Assembly: GCA_017871115.1 (NCBI GenBank)
Contig: JAFCIZ010000006.1
Span: 3,472,001 to 3,536,000 of the forward strand
Source: Cunninghamella blakesleeana
Taxonomy: Eukaryota; Mucoromycota; Mucoromycetes; Mucorales; Cunninghamellaceae
Length of the DNA: 64,000 bases
Direction: 5' to 3'
Shown here: piece after piece, positions 11,847 to 22,765 of the stretch
Layout of the letters: each line of letters starts with the position of its first letter
Numbering within the stretch: the first letter of the stretch is position 1
Position numbers and translations under genes: made by a program
Notes under the pieces: generated by a model
The model's database searches: none
Seen by the model: only the letters and a program-made list of their open reading frames with translations
Told to the model about the DNA's origin: nothing

Positions 11847-12250
11847 CTTGTTTCTAGTTATCAGAAGTATATAAAAATAACAGTAATAAAAACAAAAAGG
11901 TAAAAAAAAAAGTAAATAAAAGAAAGAACAACAAACTTAAAAAATAAAAAAATTTAATTACCACACTCTTTTTCGTACACATTTGACAAAAGTAAACCAC
12001 CGACATCTCGGTTGGTTGGTAAAAAACGGACATTAAAAGAAAAAGATAAATAGGGAAAAAAAGATCCGATTATTTTTTATTTTTTAACTATCTTATGAAG
12101 GTTTATTCTCATAAAAGAACAAGAATAAGAAAAAGGAAGTATATATGGGTTATTTTATTTTATTTTGTATTGTATTTAAAGTATTTATATGGCACTTTTT
12201 TTATGTTATGGCTTTGATCGAAGAGTAATATATATTCTATATTTATATAT
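11847..12250. other. Intergenic, no gene seen
   Basis: About 400 bp upstream of the M20 gene and downstream of the Gdt1 gene (both minus strand). It is AT-rich with A-runs. It should hold the M20 promoter and the 3' UTR end of neither or one gene; no recognisable element. Confidence 0.5.
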
Positions 12251-13447
12251 TTAATTATTAACCCAGTTAGTTTGAGTTGCATGATATGTGTAATATGCAC
12301 CAAAAATAAGGAAGAGAGAAGCGCCTGATAAAGTAACTAAATAATAATAAACAGTACTAGAGATATAAATAAAACTAGAATAATAACAATAATATATAAG
12401 TTATTTTTTTACCTGTTCTGACAGATATTCTTGATGCTAATAATCTACCCCCAAGTACAGCTAAACCTGTACATAAACTATGTCCAATTACAACCCCAAC
12501 TGTCACCCAATATACATTCTGTATGATGAAATATAGAAAATAAGTATTATGCTTTTTTTTTTTTTTCATTTTTTTAATAAAATATAATTACATTAGCGGC
12601 TGCAAGTGCAATAGTAGAAATTTGGGAACGATCACCCCATTCACCAAGAAAAGTTAAAATGAAAGTCTGAACAAAAACAGGTGAAAAAACTAATTGCATT
12701 AAATTCATTAATCCTTCTTTTGCTTGAACCAAAGTAGATTTAACAGATTTGGGATGATTTTCTTTATCTTCAACAGGATTTAAACCACCAACTTCCAAGT
12801 TTTCCAAATTTTTTGCACGGTCTCTATCTTCTACTTCCTTCAATTCTAGTTCTACTTCTTGCATTTCTTCATTGCCTTCATTTGGATCCATATGATATCC
12901 TTCGTATAACATTCTTAAACCAAAACTCCAAAATAATAGTGCTGCCAATACATCTGTATATTGTTTAGGAAGTAAATTAGGAACTACATGACCTAAGCCA
13001 GCTGATAAAATTGACATTAAAAACAATGATGAAAATGCTGCTGAAAATACTACCAATCTTGAATGTTTCATAGCCATAATAGCTGCAATAAGGAACGTTT
13101 TATCTCCAATTTCAGATACTATAATCATTAAAAGAGAGAAAATAAACGATTGTTGTAATTCATTTGTGTCACCATCAATGTCTTGTCCTAGTTCATTAAA
13201 GATTGGATCTACTTGTTCAGTAGATTGTTGAAGTATGGAAGCATCAAGTATCTAATAAATATATACCAGCAAAGGGTTCAAATTTATAAACAAAAATGTA
13301 TCTTTGTGGCATTATAAACTCCAATTTTTTCATCTATTTTATTTTTATAATTTTTACTTCTTCTACAGCATCATCTAATTGAGCCTTGCAGGCAGTAATA
13401 AAGAATACAATTAATATACATATTAAAGGTTTCAAATAGCTACTCAT
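12251..13447 (-). CDS. GDT1: Gdt1/TMEM165 family Golgi Ca2+/Mn2+ transporter, 313 aa
   Basis: Exons 13447-13358, 13251-12592, 12518-12413 and 12336-12251. A cleavable-looking signal (residues 1-22, ending CKA) is followed by two homologous three-helix halves. Each half contains the family motif E-x-G-D-[KR]-[ST]: EIGDKT (about residue 72) and EWGDRS (about 208), whose acidic residues bind the cation. The loop between the halves is long, acidic and Lys-rich (about residues 138-180), as in yeast Gdt1. The third exon gives GHSLCTGLAVLGGRLLASRISVRT, close to the TMEM165 consensus. The protein supplies the Golgi lumen with Mn2+ and Ca2+ for glycosylation and protects against Ca2+ stress. Confidence 0.95.
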
Positions 13448-13610
13448 TTATAAAGAAAATATATTTTTATTTATGTATATATGTATATATGTGGTATTAT
13501 GAATAACAAATGGATTTAATTTAAAAACAAAAAGAGTGGAAAAAAATGTTTTTATTTTTTAAAGTTAATATGTAAATATATTTTAAACACAGCAGATCAA
13601 TTTTTTTTTG

Positions 13611-16600
13611 TCAAAAATTGATTTTGGATTCTAAAAAACGCAGCCACTTATGTTGATTCGTATTTGAAGAGGACGAAAAGTCTAGTTGTAAAGCATGGTC
13701 CAGAGATCTAAATATTTCGTCATTAATATAATAAGCTTGGAATAATAATTCAAATATATGCAGACGTTCTTCCAAACGACATATTCTGTCTTGAATAGTT
13801 TCTTCTATATCTTCGGTGTAATATGGTGGTTGCACTACTTTTTCATTGTTTATTAGCTGAGCATCTTTCATTATAACGAAACTTGATCCATTATTTTTGC
13901 TATTTAATGTAATTGAATTTGTGGTAGTACGACGATGTACAGGGTGAACAATAGGGACATTATTAATTGGGGGGAATCTTGACTTTAAATTGTGTAATAA
14001 AGAAAGTCGCATTTGACCTACAGACCAACGATGAATTAATCCCCAAGGTGATCTAGGCCTATAACCGAAAAGATAAGTTTGTAAACCAACAATTAAACCA
14101 AAAATTCCGCCAACAACACCCATAGCATTAACTAAAGTAAAAGCTCTTTGTTCTCTTATAACTGTAACTTCATAACCTTCTGGAAAAACTAAAAGAGAGC
14201 CAAGTGGTTGAGGTTCAGTAGCATGCAATGATGTTACAGATTCAGATACGGCTTTACTACTGATTTCAAAAGTACGTTTATGAATAGAAGCAATACCTAC
14301 ATAGTTCCAAAAATTGGAAGCTTGGATTTCTTCACGTTCAATCAAAGCATAGCTGCTTGTACTACCTACGTTTGGGTCCAAATCAAATGCGTTTTCGGTT
14401 CTTAAATTTTCTGCTTCAGAGGATTGGAATTGAGCGTTTTCACTATTGCTATACCATGAAAATGGCAAATCGTAGGGATCTTGGATATTATAAACAGGTA
14501 AATTGGGATCATGATATTTATGGTAAAATACTGTGTGTAATTGTGATGCATTGGAAGCTAATCGATCACCATAATAAAAAAATTTCATATAGGACCCATT
14601 GCTGAGCATACGATTATTGGTGCGACCTAGCTGAAACGAAGGAGGTGCACGGAATAAATAACATTTTAAAACTGAATCATAATAGTTTAACCCTACTTTG
14701 ACATTTTCTGATATATCTATCAAGTATTGTGAGCATGAATCACCAAAATTTGTTGCACACTGAATATACGGTTTTATATTACTGTTTGTGTTTGTCCAGC
14801 CACTAAAGCAAAATCGAATATCTATTTTTTTTTTAAAAATAAATAAATAAATAAATAAATGCATAAATAACACTATTAATTTTATTAATTATATCATAAT
14901 AAATAATATAGCTTTAAATATATGTTAATAGCTTTAATATACCTGGAACATCTACTGTGTATTCATCATTGTGGGCATAGTATTTTTGGTCAATAACAGG
15001 GCTGTAGCGAACCTGCAGCATTAAAACAATTAAAACAACTATAAACAATGAAAGAAATAAAATTCGAAAGAGAAATCGACTTATTTCTGCCCATATAGGT
15101 TCTCCAATTCTAAATATATGAAATAGAATTAATAATATGCCATATACATATATATTTATTATTGCTATTATTACCTTCTATGCCAAATATCGTTTTTCAC
15201 TTTATTTATTAGATCAACTATTCTTTCTTTTAATTTCTTCACCATAAAATACATAACGATCATAGTAATTATACATATAGATGATCCTAATATGGTCATC
15301 CAAATAATAAATGAAATGCTATTATCAAACGGCTGATCGGGTAAAGTCAACATATTAGAATTTGGTAGCCATTTTTCTTGATTTACATCGAATATATAAA
15401 GCCCATCAAATATAGTATGATCATTAATGCCTATATATATGAAAAATAATAATAATTATAACAGCTTATATTAATACCTTTGCAATAGTTGCGAATTTCA
15501 TGTCATTATAATTTACCAAACCCAACCAAAACTTTAGTTTCATTAATCAAAGTTGCAGATGCAAATGAGCGGGGAAAAGGCTGATAAGGAGATGGCATAG
15601 GTGTAGTCCAATGCCACGTTTGGGTGTCCAAAATAGCTGTCATAGAAGAAGAATCTTCTCCCGCAGATATATATGTTTGGAATGGTTGGGCTGCTCCATC
15701 TTGACCTCCACATATTACAATTTTATCTCCTTTGGCTAAAAATAAATAAATAAAACAATATATATATATATATTAAAAAAAGTCAAAATAAAATAATTAA
15801 AGTTTAGACTTTCATACGTACTTGTAATAGCACTATGATATGTTCTTGGAGAAGGTATAATATCACCGTGTAAAGTTTGGTTTGACCATGATTGTTGAAT
15901 AGTATTATAAATAATAGTATTATCTAATTTAAACAATAGTTTTGGTAGTACAGGATTTGTTGTATAGTTTCCAACGCAAATATATCCACCTAATATTACT
16001 AGAATGCCATTACTGGATAGGAATAAAGTTAAAATACATATATAAGCCTTCGTTTTATTATATTTTATTATATTTTATTATACTTTATTTATTTTATAAA
16101 ATAACTATTATTCACCTTAACATATTTGATGTATGGCCGCATCGAGGTGAAAAAAATGAAGGTAAAGGTAATGAAGTCCAAGAATTTGACATAAAATCAT
16201 ATTTCCAAAAATCATTTTGAGGATGAGATATATTCATACCGCCTAATAAATATGCTTGGGTCCTTTCCACATTTAATGTTGTTGTATGCCAATATCTCTC
16301 TAAAGGAATATTGTCGTTTTCTTTTAAAAGAGTTGATGCTAGTGGTGTCCATTGATGGTTATTTATGTCGTATTTATAATACCTTAATGATTCACTTCCA
16401 TTGACACTTGCTTCTATCATTAATTTAGTAATATTTGTTGTATGGTGGCCACCAAAAGCATAAATATATGGCGTTGAATTAGTAGTTGTAATTGATGGAT
16501 ATAGTAACTGCGAATAAATCACAGTAGGAGAAGCTTTAGGGTTTGTTTCCACTTGTATGAATTGATTAGGGTCTACATTTGAAGATAAAGTCCATAGAGC

Positions 16601-16750
16601 TTCCTTATCCCAAGGTATAACGCCGTAGTAACCTCCATATAGATAAATAGTATTGTTGACATTGGTTACTGCCATCCCATATATTTGCCTGTCTGTGGAT
16701 CTTAATTCCTGGCCGGCAGGACTCGAATTTACTTGGTTGTTGGAATACAT
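13611..16750 (-). CDS. Kelch-repeat protein with three membrane segments and a C-terminal coiled region, 892 aa
   Basis: Six exons: 16750-16116, 16012-15822, 15735-15517, 15430-15175, 15109-14943, 14821-13611, all in phase. The N-terminal ~375 residues hold kelch blades, each with a GG doublet and downstream W (IYLYGGYYG, IYAFGGHHT, AYLLGGMN, LVILGGYI, IVICGGQDG), so a beta-propeller is expected. Next come a hydrophobic helix (387-412), a K/R-rich linker, a second helix (446-466), a ~250-residue Cys-containing loop, and a third hydrophobic segment (718-742). The end is a predicted helical, acidic tail. No enzymatic motif is recognised. The first ATG gives no signal peptide; an upstream exon coding a leader and a missing propeller strand is possible. 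Similar kelch-plus-TM proteins are expanded in Mucoromycota. Confidence 0.8.
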
Positions 16751-17460
16751 TTTATTTCTTTAGAAAATACTTTTTCTAATAATATTTTGGGTAATGACTA
16801 TTAATAAAACATAAATTTTTTTTTTCAATATAGTACAAAGATACTAAAGTTGTGTATGTTTATATGCTTAAATAAAAAAAAAAAAGAAGAGAAGAAAAAA
16901 AAAAAAAGATGGAGAGAAAAAGAAGAAAAAAAAAGAAAAAAATGTTTAAAAAGAATTAGGGGTTATTGTAAAGTGTATGTTCATAAATGGAGTATTAAAA
17001 ACTTTCAAAAATATAAGTTTTTACTCCTTTTTTTTAGTTACTACACTCCCTTTTATTTTATTTTTTAAAAAAAGTTTGGTTATCAGTACTTTTTATCTTT
17101 ATTAATGCATATGGGGTGTTGTATATTTTGGGAAAATGACTAATTTGCCTATAGCAATTTTTAATGAAAAATGAATTTATTTTATTTGCTTTAATCATTT
17201 TTGAATTCAAAAGATAAAGGAATGTTAAATTTTAAATATAAAATACATTATTATATTTGGGATGTATAGATATAGTATATACAGTATATAATAAGTCAAA
17301 TGCCATACAATTCAATGTTAATTTCCATTTATAAATAAATTAAACACAGCCAATGACGTAGATCCATTTGAAGGCTATTAAAAAAGTGACCGGCTTAGTT
17401 TATCGAATATTTCAGAAAAAAAAAAAAACAGCTTTTTTTTTTATTACATTATATATTAAA
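16751..17460. promoter_or_regulatory. Divergent intergenic region, kelch gene / NDUFA6
   Basis: About 710 bp between two divergent start codons. It contains A/T tracts and a Lys-rich spurious frame around 16860-17060. It must hold both promoters. No specific binding site is claimed. Confidence 0.4.
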
Positions 17461-17998
17461 ATGGCTGCTGTATTTGGTGTAAGCAATTTTGCTGTGACAA
17501 CTGCTTCATCAAGTTCTTCTAATGAAGCTAGACTTCGAGCTCTTTCTCTTTACAGAAAGTTTCAAAAATCGGTAATTGTTATTTTTTTTTTTTTTTAAAA
17601 AAAAAGAGTAAAAAAGAACTATAGTGGAAGATGAAGTAGCAAAAGTTTAATATAAAAATAACAACAAAAGTAATTATTATGGATATAAAGATTGGAACAT
17701 GCTATAATAATCAAGAAATTATTGAAAATGTAAATAGGTCCCTGAAATTATGAAGATTCATGAGATCAATTTGCCTACATCTGCAATTCGAGCAAAGATT
17801 CGAGAACAATTTGAACAACATCGTTACGTAGAAGATTTACAAGTACGTGATATTTTATTAGCAAAAGGTCAAATGGAATACCAGGAAACAATGAATGTAT
17901 GGAAACAAAACAATCATATCATGAATTATTTCAGTAAAGATGAAGCCCGACCTCAGCCCACTACTTTTCTTGAAAAATTTTATGAAGGTCGTACTTAA
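17461..17998 (+). CDS. Mitochondrial complex I subunit NDUFA6/B14 (LYR protein), 123 aa
   Basis: Exons 17461-17571 and 17738-17998 (TCG|gtaatt ... aaatag|GTC). The N-terminus is Ser/Ala-rich and precedes the LYR-type helix RALSLYRKFQKS, which in this family binds acyl carrier protein. Then VPEIMKIHEINLP and an R-x-KIREQFE helix follow, with the conserved arginines, and a C-terminal FLEKFYEGRT. The product is an accessory subunit of NADH:ubiquinone oxidoreductase on the matrix side near the Q module. Length is usual. The upstream in-frame extension is rejected because the family starts near this ATG. Confidence 0.92.
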
Positions 17999-18398
17999 AT
18001 ATACATATATAATTACCTACAAGTTTTCTTTTTATAAATAAAAAAAAATATTATTGTTTGAAAATAGAATAGGCGATTTTTTTTAAATATTTTATTATAA
18101 TTATATAAAAGAAAAGTAAAAATGTTGGCTAAAATAAAATAAAAAAAGGTATTGATAAAAAAAAATTAAAAACGGTATTCTCATTTTAATTGTTAAGACG
18201 AGAAAAAAGAAAAAAGAGTGGGGCGCAATAAAGTCAGCTTTTATGTATTTAATTAGTATTATCATTATTGTTATCATCATCATCATTATTTTAAAAAAAA
18301 GTATTTATTATCATTAAAATTAAAAACCGCCGTTATGATTTTTTTTATTTTTATTTTTTGGATTATCGTTGTTGAATTTGTTTATTTAGTATTTTTTT
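17999..18398. other. Convergent intergenic, NDUFA6 / Rho
   Basis: About 400 bp with T-runs and A-runs that should hold the 3' ends of both genes. No gene seen. Confidence 0.5.
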
Positions 18399-19902
18399 TT
18401 ACAAGACAGTACAACCACCTTTGCTCTTCTTCTTTTTGTTAATCATCAAAGCGGCTCTGGTAGCATGTTCAAATACTTCACGTACACCTTCACCGGTTTT
18501 TGCGGAACATTCCTATAATTATGACATAATAGGGTAGTTAGTATTTTATTATTATTGCCAAGACCTTGCTTTAAATGTTTTTTAGCATCTCTTTTAAATA
18601 TTTAATTACCAAATACTTGTAAGCAGTAATACGTTGAGCTACAGCAGAACCCTATAAATATAGAATAGATAAAAAATTTAATATAGTTGTAGACAAATAA
18701 ATCATACGAATATAAAATTTATAGATTTTACTTCTTCAAAAGATACAGGTCGTTGAGAATTTCGTCGAAGTTCTTCAATAGTGGCAGGATCATTTCTTAA
18801 ATCTTTTTTGCATCCAACAAGAACAATGGGTAAACCTTGACAGAAGTGAAGGACTTCAGAGATCCACTATAAAATAAAAATAGATAATTTTTTAATTAAA
18901 ATATAATTGAGTCATACCTCATATATATCATGTATTTTTCTTCAAATTTACTTTTTCTTGAACATTTTCCAAAGAATCGGGGGAATCCACTGCGAAGCAA
19001 ATTAAAATGACATGGGAATCAGGATAAGATAATGGTCTAAGACGATCATAATCTTCTTGGCCTATAATTGCAGCGATAGATCAAATAAAGAAAAAAGAAA
19101 AAAAAAAAAGAAAAAAAGGAAATGTTAAAAATATAAAAATAAAGTTTATAATAAAAAAAAAGTTTTATCAGCCTCTTACCTGCAGTATCCCATAATGCCA
19201 ATTCAACGTGTTTACCATCTACTTCAACATCAGCTACATAGTTTTCAAAAACAGTAGGAACATAGAACTATCCAAATAATTATAAAAAGAATAATAAAAA
19301 TTATTAGATATAAGTTGTATATATATATAGGTATAGATATAAAGTAAACAAGAAAAAAAAGGGATGGGGAAGGGAACACAAGAAAAAAAAAGATAAAAAA
19401 AACTCCACTTTGCAACTAAAAAAGGAGGACTAACATATGGTATTTTAAATATAAACTTACTTCGGGGAAAGTACCCTTAGAGAATACAATCAGTAAACAA
19501 GTCTATATAATAGATAAAAAAATGAAATAAATAGAGTTAATAAATAAACACATTGCAATTAGCTGAATATTTTATTATTATTATTATTAATATATATATA
19601 TATATATATATATTTACCCTTTTCAGTATTAATAAATGATGAAAATTAAAAAATGATGAAAAAAAAAAAAAACAAAGGTTAGATGATAAATGATACTCCT
19701 ATTTTCTTTAAATAAAGCTTACTCTATTATAAAAATAAAAAAAAGACAAAAAAAAAGCAATTAGTATACTGGTATATTTAAAAAACTTTCTAATTTGTAA
19801 TGTGAATATCAATACTTACTTCCACCTATATAATAACAATAATAATAATTAAAAATGAAAATAAATAAAATAAGTATCATCTTTACTTCTTAGTATATAT
19901 AC

Positions 19903-19934
<32 letters not shown>

Positions 19935-20034
19935 TTGTATGTATGTATATGTGTGTATGTATATGTATTTTTTTATTTAAAAACTTACAAGCACCATCTC
20001 CTACAATAACAAGTTTTCTTCTAATTTCAGCCAT
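18399..20034 (-). CDS. RHO1: Rho1-type small GTPase, 194 aa, ten exons including two of one nucleotide
   Basis: Exons: 20034-19989, 19825-19820 (6 nt), 19723 (1 nt, A), 19618 (1 nt, G), 19502-19461, 19267-19180, 19061-18952, 18866-18732, 18651-18610 and 18512-18399. The product has every G box: GDGACGKT (P-loop), the switch I threonine in [16 protein letters not shown] (switch II), the Rho-type G4 CKKD and ECSAK. A Rho insert helix, a polybasic KKKKSK and the CAAX box CTVL follow. The terminal Leu predicts geranylgeranylation and membrane anchoring. Rho1 controls cell-wall glucan synthase, actin and the PKC pathway. Codons Cys-Gly-Lys of the P-loop are split over five exons. Exon 2 supplies GTGGAA; two further nucleotides are needed before ACT. 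The 19723 and 19618 singletons supply exactly A and G. Confidence 0.93.
19618..19618 (-). other. Proposed single-nucleotide exon (G) of the Rho gene
   Basis: Minus-strand context: CTAAC and T-rich tract, then ATACTGAAAAG | G | GTAAAT. The acceptor is weaker (GAAAAG) than that at 19723. The base completes AAG before the exon beginning ACT TGT. The alternative, a non-canonical acceptor one base upstream at 19503, would remove the need for this exon. Confidence 0.5.
19723..19723 (-). other. Proposed single-nucleotide exon (A) of the Rho gene
   Basis: On the minus strand the context is ...TACTAAT, a long T-rich tract, TTATAATAG | A | GTAAGC. A good branch point, pyrimidine tract and acceptor are followed one base later by a strong donor. 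The base is the second position of the P-loop Lys codon. Confidence 0.65.
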
Positions 20035-21284
20035 TCTCTATTGTAAAAACAAATATTGTTTTTTTTAAAAAAATAAAATTATTAATATATAATAAAATTA
20101 AAAAATATTATTATTTTAATCTATTCATCTTTATTTTTAAATAATTAATAAAGTCTTTACGATTTATAGGTTAAATATATAAAAAGTAATAAAAAAAATA
20201 AAAATGATGATAAAAGAGAAAAAGAAAAGGAAAAGGAAGAGAGAGTGAAGGAAAACGGAAAAACGTGTGCGAATTTTTTTTTACAGCAACACAAAAAAAC
20301 AAAATTTAATCACCGCATATTATTTTTTTCAGAGATAAAACTTATGAAATTGCAACTTCATTCCAACAATATATACACACATGTCTATTCATATAAGTAA
20401 AAGGTGTGTGTGTTTTTTTAAAAAATTATAGTAATAATAATAAGCTGTAATTGGAAATTAAATATGTTAGATGTCTTATTCTTTGTATCTTTATATCTAA
20501 CTAATGTATTTTTACTAGATTTTAGTATTATTTTTATCATTTTATTATTTTCATTATTACTATTTAATTTATTTATTTATATATCACTATTTAATTACAT
20601 TTATTATTATTGTTACCTACGCTGTATTGTCTTATATACTATTATACTAGTTTACATATTAGCCATTTATTCATTATCTACCTTTTTTTGTTTTATCGGT
20701 TACAACTATAATTGAACATATTAGTACTATACATTAAAAATATGATTTTTATTAGTATTTACTATGTATTGTTTTTAAAAAAAGTCTATGAACTATATAA
20801 AACATGACTCTGAAAATATCTACTTCAGTAGCCATTGTAAAAAAAAGTGCGGGAGTTAAATAATATATAAAAAATCAAAATTATTTCCTTCTTTATTCCA
20901 CTTTTTAAACCTTAAAATAAATAGCATACCAATATATTAGATAAAGATAGCAGCGCAATCGTATCAAAAATATCAACAATAATAATAATATAGTTTATTA
21001 AAGAACAATACTTAAAAATATTTATATAATCGGTACAGAATGAATGAGATAACATGATGAATATCTTTTTATTTGTTTTTTTTTTTTTATATTTAAAAAG
21101 AATTAAGAAGATCGACATCTCATCGATGTGCTTTTTAGTGATTTTACAATTAGTATCGGTCATGTTCGTAATTCTAATGAAGAGATCTTAGTTAGAATTG
21201 AATATGGGTCTTTATTTCATATTATTGTATTATTCGATTACGAATGATTTTTTTTATGCAAATTGGCTTGCAATACTTTTAACT
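20035..21284. other. Gene-poor AT-rich stretch
   Basis: Upstream of the Rho gene. Long hydrophobic T-rich frames (around 20464-20715) are compositional. No tRNA, conserved frame or element is recognised. The Rho promoter and 5' UTR should lie at the left end. Confidence 0.5.
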
Positions 21285-22063
21285 TATCGATATATGCTAC
21301 GAAGACGGTTGTGCAGTAGATAACTGCCTTACTAAATATCATTAGCCTTGTATTGAATGTTGGAATTCTCATAAAAAAGGGGATCATAAGAGTGATTATC
21401 TTTATCCAATCAATCTAGTCCTAGTTAGGAATTGGCTATACTCAAGAGTGAGTTTGCTTCTACTCCTGGATCTATTTCCAGAATCACTTTTGAATCTGGA
21501 CCTTTTAAAACTTCTACTTCTACAAAAGGAAAAGGAAAAGAAACTTTTATTTTTAATAGGGCTAAACCTTCCACTAGCTCGATTAAATCCGAATGTGATT
21601 CTAAGAGTAAGGAAATGGCTTATAGTAATACGGAAAATAATGGGGAGCCTGATTTGGAAATTCAGTTATCAAAGATATATTATTTGTACCTTTTCCTCAG
21701 GAAAAGAAAGCAAACCAAGCTAATGCGTATAGTCAATCGGATGATTCCAAACCTTCTCAATGTATTTCCAAGTTTAATATCCAAATGCTTCTTAAATTGG
21801 TTTTCCTTCCTCTGATAGAAGGACATCCTGTAATAGAAATACAAGGAACAGAGCTCAGTTTATTTCTCGCAAGCTACTTTTCTCTTCTTCTTATATCAAA
21901 TAAAGTTATTGATATTAAGCATGAATATACTAATATGGCCAATATTTCGTACCGCATCCCACTTTTGAAAGAACTAGAAATGGATATTTCTTCTCATTCA
22001 CTAGATGATAATTCTAATAGTAAATACAGTTATTTTGTACAGTATAGTTCATTGAACACATAA
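21285..22063 (+). pseudogene. Relic of a retroelement gag/ORF1-like protein
   Basis: From 21349 a frame encodes C-I-E-C-W...H-x4-(D)-Y, a zinc-knuckle-like C-x2-C pattern with the last Cys changed. Just downstream a different frame encodes a Ser/Thr/Lys-rich linker (21432-21690, with KGKGKET and RAKPSTSS), then another shift leads to FNIQMLLKL and beyond until 22063. At least one stop and two frameshifts separate the parts. This layout suits an ORF1/gag relic. Assignment is inference; no RT is present nearby. Confidence 0.3.
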
Positions 22064-22765
22064 GAAATATTATAGTCTAGTTTTCTAATATTTAATGGTC
22101 TATTATGCACCGTTTTATTTATTTTATTTTATTGTTTATAAAAAAATTACATACATACATACGTACATACATACATATATATATATATATATACATATAT
22201 GGGTATGGATATGAATAAGAATGATGCCGTATAAACACCAATAATATTAGTAACTGTCTGGCTCTAACAATAACATGATTAAACTGGCTAAGTCTATATA
22301 AATCTGCCAATATAAAAGAAAAGATCTTATATAGTATGAAAAAAAGTTAACAGGGATAGATACAAATTGAAATATGAGAAGCTAGTATCTTAAGTTTTAA
22401 CCTTTAGTATAATATTTACATGTACTGTCTACACTATTCCTTCGTTTTATATAATTTTTTACGATACATTACATTTGTATACTAATAAAATTATAATAAA
22501 AAATGTAATAATTATATTACAATCAAAAAGAGAAATAAATTAAAGCTCCAATTATTAGGGATAAGTGTCAAATTTGAAAATTCGCGATGATTCATAGATG
22601 GATGGTAATTATCCCAAGTAATCATTAATTTATTCTCATTTATTTATTTATGCATTTATTAAACAAAGTCTTAAGATTCATAGGTTAAATATATAAAAAA
22701 AGATGATAAAAATGAAAAATAAAAAGAAAAGAGAGAAAACAGAAAATATATGCATATTAAAAAAT
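22064..22765. other. Intergenic, no gene seen
   Basis: TA and CATA microsatellites near 22150-22200. Short minus-strand frame at about 22210-22310 is unassigned. The right end should contain the Pex3 3' UTR. Confidence 0.4.

Noticed and set aside
16850..17068. Lys-rich open frame
   Set aside because: Produced by AAG/AAA runs; no homology or splice context.
19695..19696. A 2-nt micro-exon (GA) in the Rho gene
   Set aside because: It would turn the essential lysine into arginine.
19513..19815. A 3-nt micro-exon (AAA) at about 19786-19788 in the Rho gene
   Set aside because: It would leave the frame shifted and give an extra residue in the P-loop.
20464..20715. Long hydrophobic open frame
   Set aside because: Result of T-rich composition; no family features.
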